This document shows positions 36,330-45,853 of a stretch of 64,000 bases of DNA, piece by piece (positions within the stretch are counted from its first letter, which is position 1; each line of letters begins with the position of its first letter). Location of the stretch: positions 43,814,668 to 43,878,667 of the forward strand of contig CP141145.1 of NCBI GenBank assembly GCA_035235625.1, given 5' to 3'. Under the pieces are notes generated by a model. That model searched no databases. It was not told the DNA's origin and worked only from the letters and a program-made list of their open reading frames with translations. Source of the DNA: Saururus chinensis. Lineage: Eukaryota > Streptophyta > Magnoliopsida > Piperales > Saururaceae. Made by a program: the position numbers and the translations under genes.

Positions 36330-38092
36330 GTATGGCTATGTTACTCCCGAGGATGTCCCAGCTTTGCTTGACCAGCAAATTGTTAATGGGGAGATTGTAG
36401 ATCGACTTTGGAGGTTTGATTCCTTTTTCACTTGTTTATCATCTATTTCACTTTTTATTATGTGGAATGATTGGAATAGATGCTTTATCTAACAATACAT
36501 ACATCATGTTATCTACTTAAAAGCCACTTATATTTTTTGTCACGGCGTGCATTTTACTGTATTTGGTTTGTATGTTTTATCGAATGAATCCAATACTAAG
36601 GTGACCATGAGTACACAGACGTTGTTGGGATTTTTTCCTATATATCAATTTAGGATATGCACATTTATTGGTTGACGTGACTTGATTCTCCCAATGTTTT
36701 CAGCCTGTTTACTTGTATCTTTGATGATAGAATTGGAGTCTTCATTTTTTTTTGAAAAACTGTTCTCTGTTTGGTGTGAGTTAGGAGTTTGAACTCGTGA
36801 AATTTGATTTGAAAGAGATGGCCAACAAATTTGAATTGGATAAACATATTTTGAAGTTCGTAACAGCTTTGCTGTCCGTTGTTATGTATGCATCTTGGAA
36901 ATAGGTTTTATAGTTAGATTCATTTAAGAGATATACTAGTTGTTGCATTAGAGTCAAAGGATAGCATTATCTCGCTCTCAAGAGTACATGTTTCTCGATC
37001 CAATCTTCCTCTTTTGCGTTGTGATTGTTTTCATTCTTAAACCCTATCATTAACTAATGTTAACCACACGCTTGACTATTCTTAGTTGTTGAGAGTTTTT
37101 GTTTGTGATACCAATACTCATTGCACACTTGACTATTATTTTCTTTTGTTACTTTCTGCATGTGACTGTCTGGGTATAGCCATTTATTTAGACATTCTTC
37201 TTGGATCATTTGTGGAACATAATGCGATCATCTTATATTTTATTTGTTATTAGACCATAAGGAGGACCCCCTTTAAGTTCATCTTACGTGGCAAACTAGC
37301 TCTTTATATATTTTGATGCCATGTCCATTGATGAATATGGGACTTGATCTTTATTTTTTCTTGTATAATGTAATACATGAAGTGTACAATGACTGCTAGT
37401 CTTACAGATTTTAAGGAATTAACTGAGATTTCTTTGTTCAAAATTAATTATTTTTTGTAAGATTTTACAGTTTGCTAAAATAGATATTAGGATTGTCACA
37501 CTGCTGAAATAATTTGAATTTCAATTTTTTCTCCTATGCTATTTAGAAATCAACTGCATATGTGTTTATTTCTGGAATATAATAGGTATATACACTTTTA
37601 AATGTTGTAGTGAAGCATGTCTAACAAATGTACAAAGAAATGCACTTTTGAGGATTTATATTTTGAATTGTAACCTCTCTATGCAGGTCAGATGGGTATG
37701 TCCAAAGTGAGGACCAGAACATAGCACATGAAAAATGGCTTCAGGGGAGCCGGGAAGAGCTTTCATTAGATGACACCAGTGCATTGCAAAACGGAAAAGA
37801 GCGACTTTTGGATAGCAATAACAATGATCTGGTTCAAGAAGGCACCGCAATTGAGAATAAGGAGAATGGAACTAGCCGCCAAAGTGCCTACGGTTTCACT
37901 TGTTGCAGTGGAACAGCCACCGGAAAATGATGTTGGGAGCATAGTGAATGCCAATGGGGATATCAGCCCAAAATGGGGGAAGTCTGCAAGGTGAAAACAT
38001 GGCTGCAGGCATGGGACCAAAGTGACACTCTCCTTGTTGGTGTGATTGGGGTGGTCGCATCGCTGTCGTTGCCTATACCCCAACCAACCCCA
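36330..38092 (+). pseudogene. Captured fragment of a sucrase/ferredoxin-like (AIM32-type) gene
   Basis: Exon-like segment 36330-36413 reads YGYVTPEDVPALLDQQ then IVNGEIVDRLWR. This matches a conserved block of the plant sucrase/ferredoxin-like family (thioredoxin-like, related to yeast AIM32). It is bordered by an acceptor (GGGTAG) and a donor (AG|GTTTGA) in matching phase. The next segment starts at 37687 after a TATGCAG acceptor and reads SDGYVQSEDQ, then a variable acidic stretch, then AYGFTCCSG. Further on, in another frame, come VKTWLQAWDQSDTLLVGVIG and VVASL, the family's C-terminal tryptophan block and membrane helix. The N-terminal two thirds of the gene are absent and the frame is broken, so it is a fragment. 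The retained intron shows it was picked up as genomic DNA. The family's usual length is 350-450 residues. Confidence 0.82.
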
Positions 38093-39879
38093 TGACCGTC
38101 TATCCCAGAAAGCCTCAGCACCATATGATCATCACATAGTTCCACACTTGCCCAACAAAGTAAAGTTTGAACACATGAAAAAAGGAGACGGTCAACAGGC
38201 AAAAGTTATGTTGGGCAGGAAGAATCTCAGCCTTCGTTTCTCAACCAGATCAGTCAAAATGAGAATAGAAAAGCCCCCGAGATAGGAATTATAGCTCCTT
38301 GTAATCCCCTAACAGATCTATGTAATCAATCGTAAAAATATTTTACGATGATATAACATTTTGCAAGTATGTATAATTGTATATTGACATGAATTATTGT
38401 TCAAGAAATAGATTTATCATCTGGAAGAAAAAAATTTATATCATGTTGATTTCGGCCCGAAAGCCCGTGGCCCAGCCCGAGCCCATTGAAATTTCGGGCC
38501 GGGCCGAAATTTTAAACTTAGTAACGGGCTTTGGGCCCAGTTTTGAAAAATAAAAAAATTATGGGCCGGGCTTGGGCTTAGCTCAGCCCGTTAAGGCCCG
38601 GCCCGTTTGCAGCCCTAACTGCCAATTCACCTTCCTCCCTCATCCACACGCCTCCTCGTTGCCTCGGTGTTGCCAGTTTAGCTGAGCACACGTGTGCGAT
38701 TTAATTTGAGTATTAAAGTGCTGTTACAAAGTTATAAACCCCATTAAAACCCTAACCAAGCTCTGAGTGAGTGAACACCCTGTGAATTGACCAAACCGTC
38801 CCTGGCTACGGGCCGCTGGAACTCCCATCCTATCTGGCTCTGTATCTGAGTATTCATTATGTTATGCACGCGCGCCAAAGTCCCGTGTGTGGTGGGAATA
38901 GGAAGACTGGAAGAGGAGCCTCATTATGCTCCATTTTAATAATGAACATTAAAAACGTTTTTCACAAATTTAAACTAATTTATTATCTTTTAAACATGGA
39001 GTTAAATGTAATAGGCTTTTCTCTCAATATTATCTTTTTTTGTAACTAATAGTATCAAATGTAAACTACTTAATGCAAAAAAAAACATAATAAACTACAG
39101 TGCAAAAAAAAGATTTATTTCTCATTTCTACTTTCCTGGGGACTTCACCTGCTTAAAAATACTACTTGCATTTCTTTAATTCTCCATTATTAATCATCAA
39201 CAAACCACATTAGTTCTAGACAAGACGCAACAACTCTAACCCACCCTTTTTTAATTTTTGTCGAGCCATATGTTTAATGATCTTAATAGTTGCTTGCTTA
39301 CAAGACAGTGTAATGAGTTGAAGGGGGCCAAAACAATACATCTTTAAACTTATTTTTTTCATAAAAATCTTTACACTTACTGGATGCTGGTTCTCATCCT
39401 GCACTACTAGTTAATGAATTTGACGAGATACAACAACATATCTCCCAATATTATTGAATACTCTTGAAGTACGTGGATAGAAAAATGCTTTAGTGATGTA
39501 AAAATTTATACATGATATATATTTATCACCTAAATACTAATTATTTGTAGGGTTTATTTTTTTGGATCCTACTAATTAATGGTACTTAAATTACCGATAA
39601 AGTAGGTTCATTACACATAAAACTTGATGTCAGTGCAGCATTACTCCTTCGAATATGATGGACCTCCATTAACAAACACGAACTATTTTTTATCTCGCGC
39701 GTTCACTCATCTTCCTGTTGAAACATCTTTTGGTTATTTACTGGAGCTTAAAGAGATCAGTTCGTAAATTACGTAGTGAGTGAATCAATTTTTTGTGTAT
39801 ACGCTGCAGTTGGTCAGTCCGAACTCCCAAGGGGGAAATGGTCGGCAAATAGTAGGAGGAAAATGCTAATTAACCAGCC

Positions 39880-40600
39880 AATAAGCATTTTTAATGTTTT
39901 ATTCTAACAATGAGCCGAGTGTAATAAATGAAGGGGAACATTTGAAATTTGAGATTGACACCACACTAAAGGGTCGTTTGGGTACTGAATTAATTCAGTA
40001 GCGATTCAATTCAGTAAATTTACCACTGATTATGAATTACGTTTAGCTATAGAATTTGTTAAAATAAATTCAGATGTCACATTAAACCCAGTCTTAAAAC
40101 TTTAAACACCTCTAACTCTCTCTTTCGAACTCTGATATACGCGTTTTTGGTACCATTACACTTTTAAATTCAAACTCTATTAAATAAGATCCCACAAAGG
40201 TAGGTAATTTTGAACTTTTAAAGTGGGCCCTACTTATATGACACGTTTTTTGAAGTTCAAATCGATATGAACGATAACTATTAAAAAATAATAAAATTTA
40301 TAATTTTCAAAACGGTGATTAGGAAACTGAATCGCCTCATGAGGTGATTCAGTGATTCAGGCTTGATTCAAGCTGAAACGGCCTGAATCTAAGCTAAATT
40401 GACACTAAATCGGCTGAATCTTCTCACAATTCAATACCCAAACAGCCCCTAATATACAGCACTAACGTGCGCTAATATATACAATCTCAAATTACAAAGG
40501 CTCCCAAGAATTTTACGGCGTATACGGCAATATTAGAGGGGCCTCGTGCGTTTCTTTAATTGTGTTCATTGTCATAAAGGAACATTAAAACGCTTCCGTC
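39880..40600. mobile_element. MITE related to the one at 9245, split by a later insertion
   Basis: The left part (about 39886-39966) begins AAGCATTTTTAATG and runs to ACAATGAGCC. The right part (about 40453-40596) ends TTCATTGTCATAAAGGAACA and TTAAAACGCTTCC. Joined across the Tourist-like element, these resemble in order the termini of the intronic MITE at 9245-9490, including GACAATGA and GTGCGCTA-type interior words. The target duplication is not clear. Confidence 0.55.
39967..40452. mobile_element. Tourist-like MITE (PIF/Harbinger type)
   Basis: The ends are inverted: GGGTCGTTTGGGTACTGAAT on the left and, reversed, GGGGCTGTTTGGGTATTGAA on the right. TAA flanks both sides (39967-39969 and 40450-40452). 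The GGG-C-GTTTGG terminus and TAA target are typical of Tourist/Harbinger elements. The interior, about 480 bp, is rich in short inverted GATTCAG/CTGAATC words. It has no coding capacity. It interrupts an older MITE. Confidence 0.85.
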
Positions 40601-43091
40601 CGTCTGGGAGTCGGTCAGCACAAGCCGTGCAACTTCCCAGTGGAAATCTTCTGCCTTGCTCACCTGACAGATTTTGCAGCATCCGACCATCGGATTCCCT
40701 GTGGTTTACCAGTTACCAGTCAACCAGTAGGAGAAGAGTTTTTAGCTGTCGAGACTGGGGAAGGAAGATGACTGGTGACTGGTAAGCCACACTGGCCCGT
40801 CCCTGTCGTACCTCTCCGCGACATGCCATGTGCAAAAACACCGTCCAAGACCAATGTCCTAATATCTCTCCTCCCAATAAAAATCCAAATCGCAGATCGA
40901 CGGCCCTCAATCATGGACTTTCGCCTCTGTCTCTCCACCTAACCTACGACATCTCGCTCCTTAACACCTCCAATTGCTTACTTTTTCAACTCATTCGCGC
41001 GGCTAACACTGTCTCCACTCTCCGCCCACCTTGAATATCAGTTTCAATGAAAGAGACACTGCTTAAGAAATTTAGAAATGATTGAATGGCCATGGACCCT
41101 TTTGTTTTTAATCTGTTTATTATTGCTAAACTTGAATGGCTATGGCCCATGACCCATCACCATGAACCCATCCGAGCAAAGTACATTTCATTAATTTAAG
41201 GAGTGAAGTTGGGGGGCGTCAGGTGCAGTGCAGGCCGGCAAACCCAACTGGGTAGTTTTGAAAAGAAAACGTGGTCGAGTTGCCAGTCAGGCGGCCACAG
41301 CCGTGATCTACTGCAGCGACAGTCCATTGCTCTCTCTGAATCTCTCATTCTCGCTCATCTGCAGGCTTTCATCGTGTTTTTTTTTCTCTGTGGCGTTTTA
41401 GGGTTCTCCCTTTCTTCACCACTCTGTTAGTCCGGACTCGACCCTCGTCTGTGACATGTACTAATGGCGAACCCACGTGCTGCTGATCGACGACGCAAAC
41501 AGTGATGATTGCTTGCTGTTTTTGGTAATCTCCTCCCTTTCTCATCCCTACCTGCTCTTGTATTTAAATAGTTGAAACAACACAGGGTTGTTCCTCTCCG
41601 ATCCTTCGTATTTCTGTTTTTTTTTTCTCAAAAAAAAATGTAGGCTTTAAGTGGATTCCTTTATGATCCGCTTGGATCGCATTTGTTTGACATTTGATTG
41701 TTTTTCATTCTCAAAGCGGAAAAGCGAATCACTTGTTTCCTTTTTTGGAAAGAATGTGAAGAAAATTCAGGCTCATCACTTTTAATCTTAGGTAGTGCTT
41801 TTCTATCGGATGATTTGGAAATTTTTATCCTATTCGTGGTCTATTTTGTTTTTAACTTATCTCTGATTAGCAAATATATATTGGGAGATTTAAGATGTAC
41901 TTGCCAGCTTTATAGCAGGGACTTTCTATTGTTTGTTGGGTGGGATTATGAGCAGAGTGATGTTCAAGTTTTGCTTTTTGTCGAGGTTCATAATTGATGC
42001 GGATTCGGAATGGTGAATCTGTTGTGCTTGAGTTGCGCTTCTGCAAATTCGTTTGCAACACATTGATCCCTGTATGCCTTTTGCACCTTTCAGTGGTTTC
42101 CAGTAGCATCTTAGTTTTTAGGTTGATGACTGATTTGGGGATTATGTGGCTTTTTCTTTAATGCGGGATTATGTGGTTGGTGCTAAACCACTTATTCTTC
42201 TATCCTTATATTTGAGGCTACTTTTTAAAAAAAAAAAAATTGTGTCTTGCCATACTTTACTTGTTCATAATGTGAACTTTTATATTGCTCTTTTGCTTTA
42301 CTATTGTTTTTATTTGTTTCATGAGTCTGAATAATTTTTTTCTGTTTCTGCTCTGAAGTCTTTCTTTTTTAAATATCGAACTAGTTTTATTCATGTTCTC
42401 CTACATATTTTTGAAGAAGAGAATGTATATTTTCTACAAACAAATATGTTGATGGGCTAGTTCTGGCCTTTGAATAGTCATTGCACGCTCTGGAAGGGGG
42501 ATAGAGTCAGGCTTAAGGCTCGTTATATTTTCCCAGCATTTCTGATCTCTCGACGTTGGAAACGATCTGCCAGAAAAGTGATCCATTTTTTCATAAGTTA
42601 GCATTTCTATGGTAAAGCTGGAAATGCCATGTCCAACGCCATTGATGAAGGAAATGCAGAAATGGTCCCCATTTCTGTGAGTCCCCATTTGCGAAGTCCA
42701 TTTTGCTACAACCAATGGGCACTCAATGTTTTTGTTTTGTCCATCAGCCTGTAGTACTTTCAAGTCTCAATTATCATAGAATAATCCATCATTTTTCAAA
42801 TAAGAAATTCTGAAAATGGAGGGCAGTCTCTTTTTAATCGGTCTTTATCAGCATGTATTAGCGTGCGATTGAGTTGCTGTATAACTATGCATTGCATTGG
42901 ACTTCATGACAATGATATACTTAAAAGTCACTTGTTACATAAGCACTTTCTCGTTTCCCTCGTACATAAAAATAGTTCTCAATGATATGCATCTTTACAG
43001 GACTGCTGTTAAAACTTCCAGCTACTAACTATAGATTCAAGCCTTATCCTCAGTTCACAAAAGCTCTGCAGACCTTTAGCCAAAGGTTACC

Positions 43092-43631
43092 ATGGTTCAG
43101 ACGCTTGAATCCATCAAGGGTGGTGGAGGCTCTATCAGAGTGGGGACAACTGGAACGATAGGTTCTTTGATGACTCGCGAATTGGAAACCCTGAAAAATG
43201 TGCCTAATACGCCCATTACACCCAGAAGGAAATCTCAGATGACTGTTGTTTCAATTCCTTGTGGTAGTTCTACCTCTAAAGTCCTGGAGCCAAGACGGAG
43301 CCTCCCGAATGAAGCCAGCAGCAGTAGCAATAGCAATAGCAATAGCAGCAGTTCCAGCGAAGATACTACGAGTCGGGGAAGTTCGGGAACTGGCAAAAAA
43401 CCTAAATCTGGTGTTCGGAGAAATGGAAATCGGGTTCCAATGTTAAGTCTGGATGGCATTTCCACACCCATGGAGAGAACTCCCAACAGAAAAAAAACTG
43501 ACAAGAAAGGTTCCCACATTGTTGAAGTTGTTGATATACATTGTGGCGACCCTGATAAGGCATGGGCTAGCCCAATAACCAACCGGCTGAAAAAGCTCGG
43601 TTTCTCCAAGCTCTCAGAGAGCATCTCCTAA
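43092..43631 (+). CDS. Small plant-specific GTIGSL-motif protein, function unknown
   Basis: One exon of 179 residues starting MVQTLESIKGGGGSIRVG. It has TTGTIGSLMTREL at residues about 19-31, a basic segment with TPRRKSQMTVV, a serine/asparagine tract from an imperfect AGCAAT triplet repeat (residues about 76-91), a basic GKKPKSGVRRNGNR stretch, and a C terminus with AWASPITNRLKKLGFSKLSE. I recognise the layout as a conserved but uncharacterised plant family; no enzymatic motif is present and the protein looks largely disordered. A leader intron of about 1.5 kb upstream is likely. Its 3' end overlaps by about 65 bases the 3' end of a minus-strand frame that carries the same motif. Confidence 0.8.
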   Translation: MVQTLESIKGGGGSIRVGTTGTIGSLMTRELETLKNVPNTPITPRRKSQMTVVSIPCGSSTSKVLEPRRSLPNEASSSSNSNSNSSSSSEDTTSRGSSGTGKKPKSGVRRNGNRVPMLSLDGISTPMERTPNRKKTDKKGSHIVEVVDIHCGDPDKAWASPITNRLKKLGFSKLSESIS

Positions 43632-43974
43632 TTTTGCAGGTCCCTCTCATCAGTTCTGAGGTTCCTGTAGCTAAACGCTGGTACAACATTCTTCTGGTGG
43701 TCTTCAATCTCCACCACAGAGCAAATGCTCGGCAGGAATCTTCCACTGTGCTTCTTCTTTTTTTTGTGAACAATGGTGGCAGATCTATTAGTGGGCTCGG
43801 AACTGCCAATTTTGCTACTGGTGCGTTGGCTGCTGTCTGTCTTTGTGGTGGTCTCTGAGCGGTATTGCGATTATCCGGATCCAGGCTCCTGAAGTACTCA
43901 ATCTCCTGAAGTACCAGAGACCCTATCGTGCCTCGAGCGCCAATCTCCACTGGTGTTATGGCTGTGGCTGCCAT
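43567..43974 (-). CDS. Second GTIGSL-motif protein, tail to tail with the first (tentative)
   Basis: A single frame of 135 residues starts at the ATG at 43974 with MAATAITPVEIGARGTIGSL followed by VLQEIEYFRSLD. This N-terminal block is conserved in short plant proteins of unknown function. A basic middle segment, LFTKKRRSTVEDSC then ALWWRLKTTRRMLYQRL, follows. The last 30 or so residues (from about RGTCKIRRC) lie antisense to the C-terminal codons of the plus-strand gene and resemble no family, so the true end may differ. The start could also be 39 bases upstream (44013), giving MDCFTSRLQHFDK. The conserved N terminus makes a real gene likely; the C-terminal half is less sure. It may be truncated. 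Confidence 0.6.
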   Translation of the reverse strand: MAATAITPVEIGARGTIGSLVLQEIEYFRSLDPDNRNTAQRPPQRQTAANAPVAKLAVPSPLIDLPPLFTKKRRSTVEDSCRAFALWWRLKTTRRMLYQRLATGTSELMRGTCKIRRCSLRAWRNRAFSAGWLLG

Positions 43975-44520
43975 CTTGTCGAAATGCTGTAACCTTGAGG
44001 TAAAGCAGTCCAAGCGGTATTCTCAGGGATCGTGGGGATTCATATATATCATTTGTATCCTCAGCACCTTGGTAACTTAGAACTGGGAGACACGGGGCAA
44101 TGATTGCTGATGTAGGTCATCTTATTCTTGTGTTTGCATTCAAAGCATGGTTTGGTGACCTTCCTTTCAGATTCTGCTCATCTCTTTCTGTATACTTGTC
44201 TCCTCAGTTTTTTTTATTAGTTATTTGTCTCCTTAGTTGGTTTACAGTTTTTTATTGTTCACGTTTTATCAATTTATCTTGAATGAAAAGGAAAATGTGT
44301 GGTGGTGGGGCGATTTTGTTTGGTGGTGCAATGTATCTGGTTTTCATGGCCTACTTTAGGTTCCAAGTCATGGGCATTTTGCTTTGGACGGGTCGTTCTG
44401 GACACCGCGTTATTTATTTGGTCATGGAAAAGGTTGTTTTGTGTTGTCTACTATCTCGTGATCTCATCCTTGAGGAAGAGGTTAGTGTAATATCACTTAC
44501 GCTTACTAACATCACTTACA

Positions 44521-44881
44521 CTAACATGTACTTAGTGTATGCATCTAACGTAATTTACTCTAAACATTAAAAACTCATCCCATCCTTAGAAAGAATCTTA
44601 GGTATGATCATCTTTGTCTTACTTTGTGTCAGTGCTTTGCTAGGATGAACACGGGCTTTCTGGACTGGGGAGGGGGGATGAGTGGTATGTAAGCATGCCC
44701 TGGCGCTAACATGTACTAGTGTATGCATGTAACATAATTTACTCTGAGCATTAAAAACTCTTCCCATCCTTGAAAGAATCTTAGGTATGAGCATCTTTGT
44801 CTTACTTTGTGTCAGTACTTAGCTAGGATGAACAGGGGCTTTCTTGACTGGAGTCGGATGAGTGGTATGTAAGCACGCACT
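44521..44881. repeat. Tandem duplication, two units of about 185 bp
   Basis: Unit 1 (44521-44705) and unit 2 (44706-44881) both start CTAACATGTACT and contain ATTAAAAACTC, GAAAGAATCTTAGGTATGA, GTCTTACTTTGTGTCAGT and GATGAGTGGTATGTAAGCA. A handful of differences mark a moderately old duplication. It lies upstream of the minus-strand GTIGSL gene, outside any recognised gene. Confidence 0.9.
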
Positions 44882-45853
44882 GTGGTTACCATCTTTAACC
44901 GTTTTGGAAATTGCGGCAATTGCATGAGCAATTCTCCATTGAATGTTTTCTTGCCATGGCTTAGCAGTTCCCGGCAATCCAATATTTGTTAGTCAAAAAT
45001 CGACAGAGAAAAAAAATGTTAACCGAGGACCGTAACTTCCCTGGTTTCGCTCTCTTGTCCGTCTTTCTAGCGACTATAATTGCCAAGACCCGGTAAAAAC
45101 AGATTGTAATATTCAATTGGAGAGTTCTAGCAGGATGACCAAGAAGTTAATGGAGTACCCACATGCGAAAGAAGTAAACAAAGGATGCCACTCTTTTCCA
45201 TTTTTCCTGATTGTGATGAGATAATTAACAAGGCAATGCCAAATTAAAAGCATTCAGAACTTTTCCAGGCGTGGCCAAATTAAAAGACCCTTGTTAAAGT
45301 CTGATGGTAAGTGGCTATGGCTTCTTCAGAGTACGTAGACTTGTTCCATAATCTGTCTTTCAATAAATCTTGCGCTATCATTCAAATGAAAAAAAAGCTA
45401 AAACAATAGAACATTTCTTGATGTTCAGAACTATACAGAACGGATTACAAATACAAAAAAAATCCCATTTTTCATTAAATCGTTCAAATGGAAGAAAAGC
45501 TAAAACGATAAAACATTTCTTGATATTTAGAGCTATACAGAACGAATGACAAAAATAAAAAAGTTCCATTTTTCTTGATTATTGTTGATTATAATGCATA
45601 AGAGACGTTAAACTTGAACACCCAGGTCTCATACTGATGTAAGCTCGCCGCCAGCAGGAATCCTTGCCCACATACTGGCTCTAGGCCATCATCATAGCAC
45701 AAAGGGCAGTGAGCTAGCAGTTCACCTTCCAAGAATACTTACTCACTTGTACACATCATATGACAGCCCCATCACACAATCAGCAGAACGATCAACTTCC
45801 AACAGAGAACAATAATTAGGGATTGTTCAAATCCAGTGAGACAAAAGGCAACA
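44882..45853. other. Intergenic, including 3' region of the syntaxin gene
   Basis: No gene is supported. Two copies of a 102-bp unit lie in tandem at 45381-45482 and 45483-45585, each starting TTCAAATG and containing AGCTAAAAC, ACATTTCTTGAT and CTATACAGAACG. The right part is probably the 3' UTR of the syntaxin gene. Confidence 0.55.

Larger units (their letters stand above)
31640..38625 (+). mobile_element. hAT-superfamily DNA transposon with 8-bp target duplication and captured host sequence
   Basis: The element proper is 31648-38617 (6970 bp). Both ends read TAGGGCTGCAA inward, with further GC-rich terminal sequence (GGGC-CGGGCC type) for about 100 bp. The 8-bp sequence ACTGCCAA flanks it exactly at 31640-31647 and 38618-38625. 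An 8-bp target duplication and this terminal motif are typical of plant hAT elements. Inside, in order, are a C/T-rich leader, two minisatellite blocks, a decayed transposase (33565-35810) and a fragment of a host sucrase/ferredoxin-like gene (36330-38092). The perfect target duplication implies a fairly young insertion, although the transposase frame is already interrupted several times. It sits upstream of the organellar polymerase gene. Confidence 0.93.
38626..43091. other. Intergenic region, with 5' leader of the next gene
   Basis: No protein gene is supported from the hAT end to the GTIGSL gene at 43092. The stretch contains AT-rich DNA (39000-39650), a MITE interrupted by a Tourist-like MITE (39880-40600) and a GC-richer segment (40600-41450). 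A likely non-coding first exon of the GTIGSL gene ends near 41525 at a GTAATC donor, with the matching acceptor (TTTACAG) before 43001. A 109-residue minus-strand frame at 42763-42434 lies in that leader intron and resembles nothing I know. Confidence 0.5.

Noticed and set aside
38900-38960. A short stretch resembling the MITE family seen at 9245 and 39880
   Set aside because: Only a partial, weak match to one terminus is visible and no second terminus follows, so it is not reported as an element.
43235-43624. A 129-codon minus-strand frame with a leucine run opposite the GTIGSL gene
   Set aside because: The leucine run is the reverse reading of the serine-rich AGC/AGT triplet tract of the plus-strand gene.
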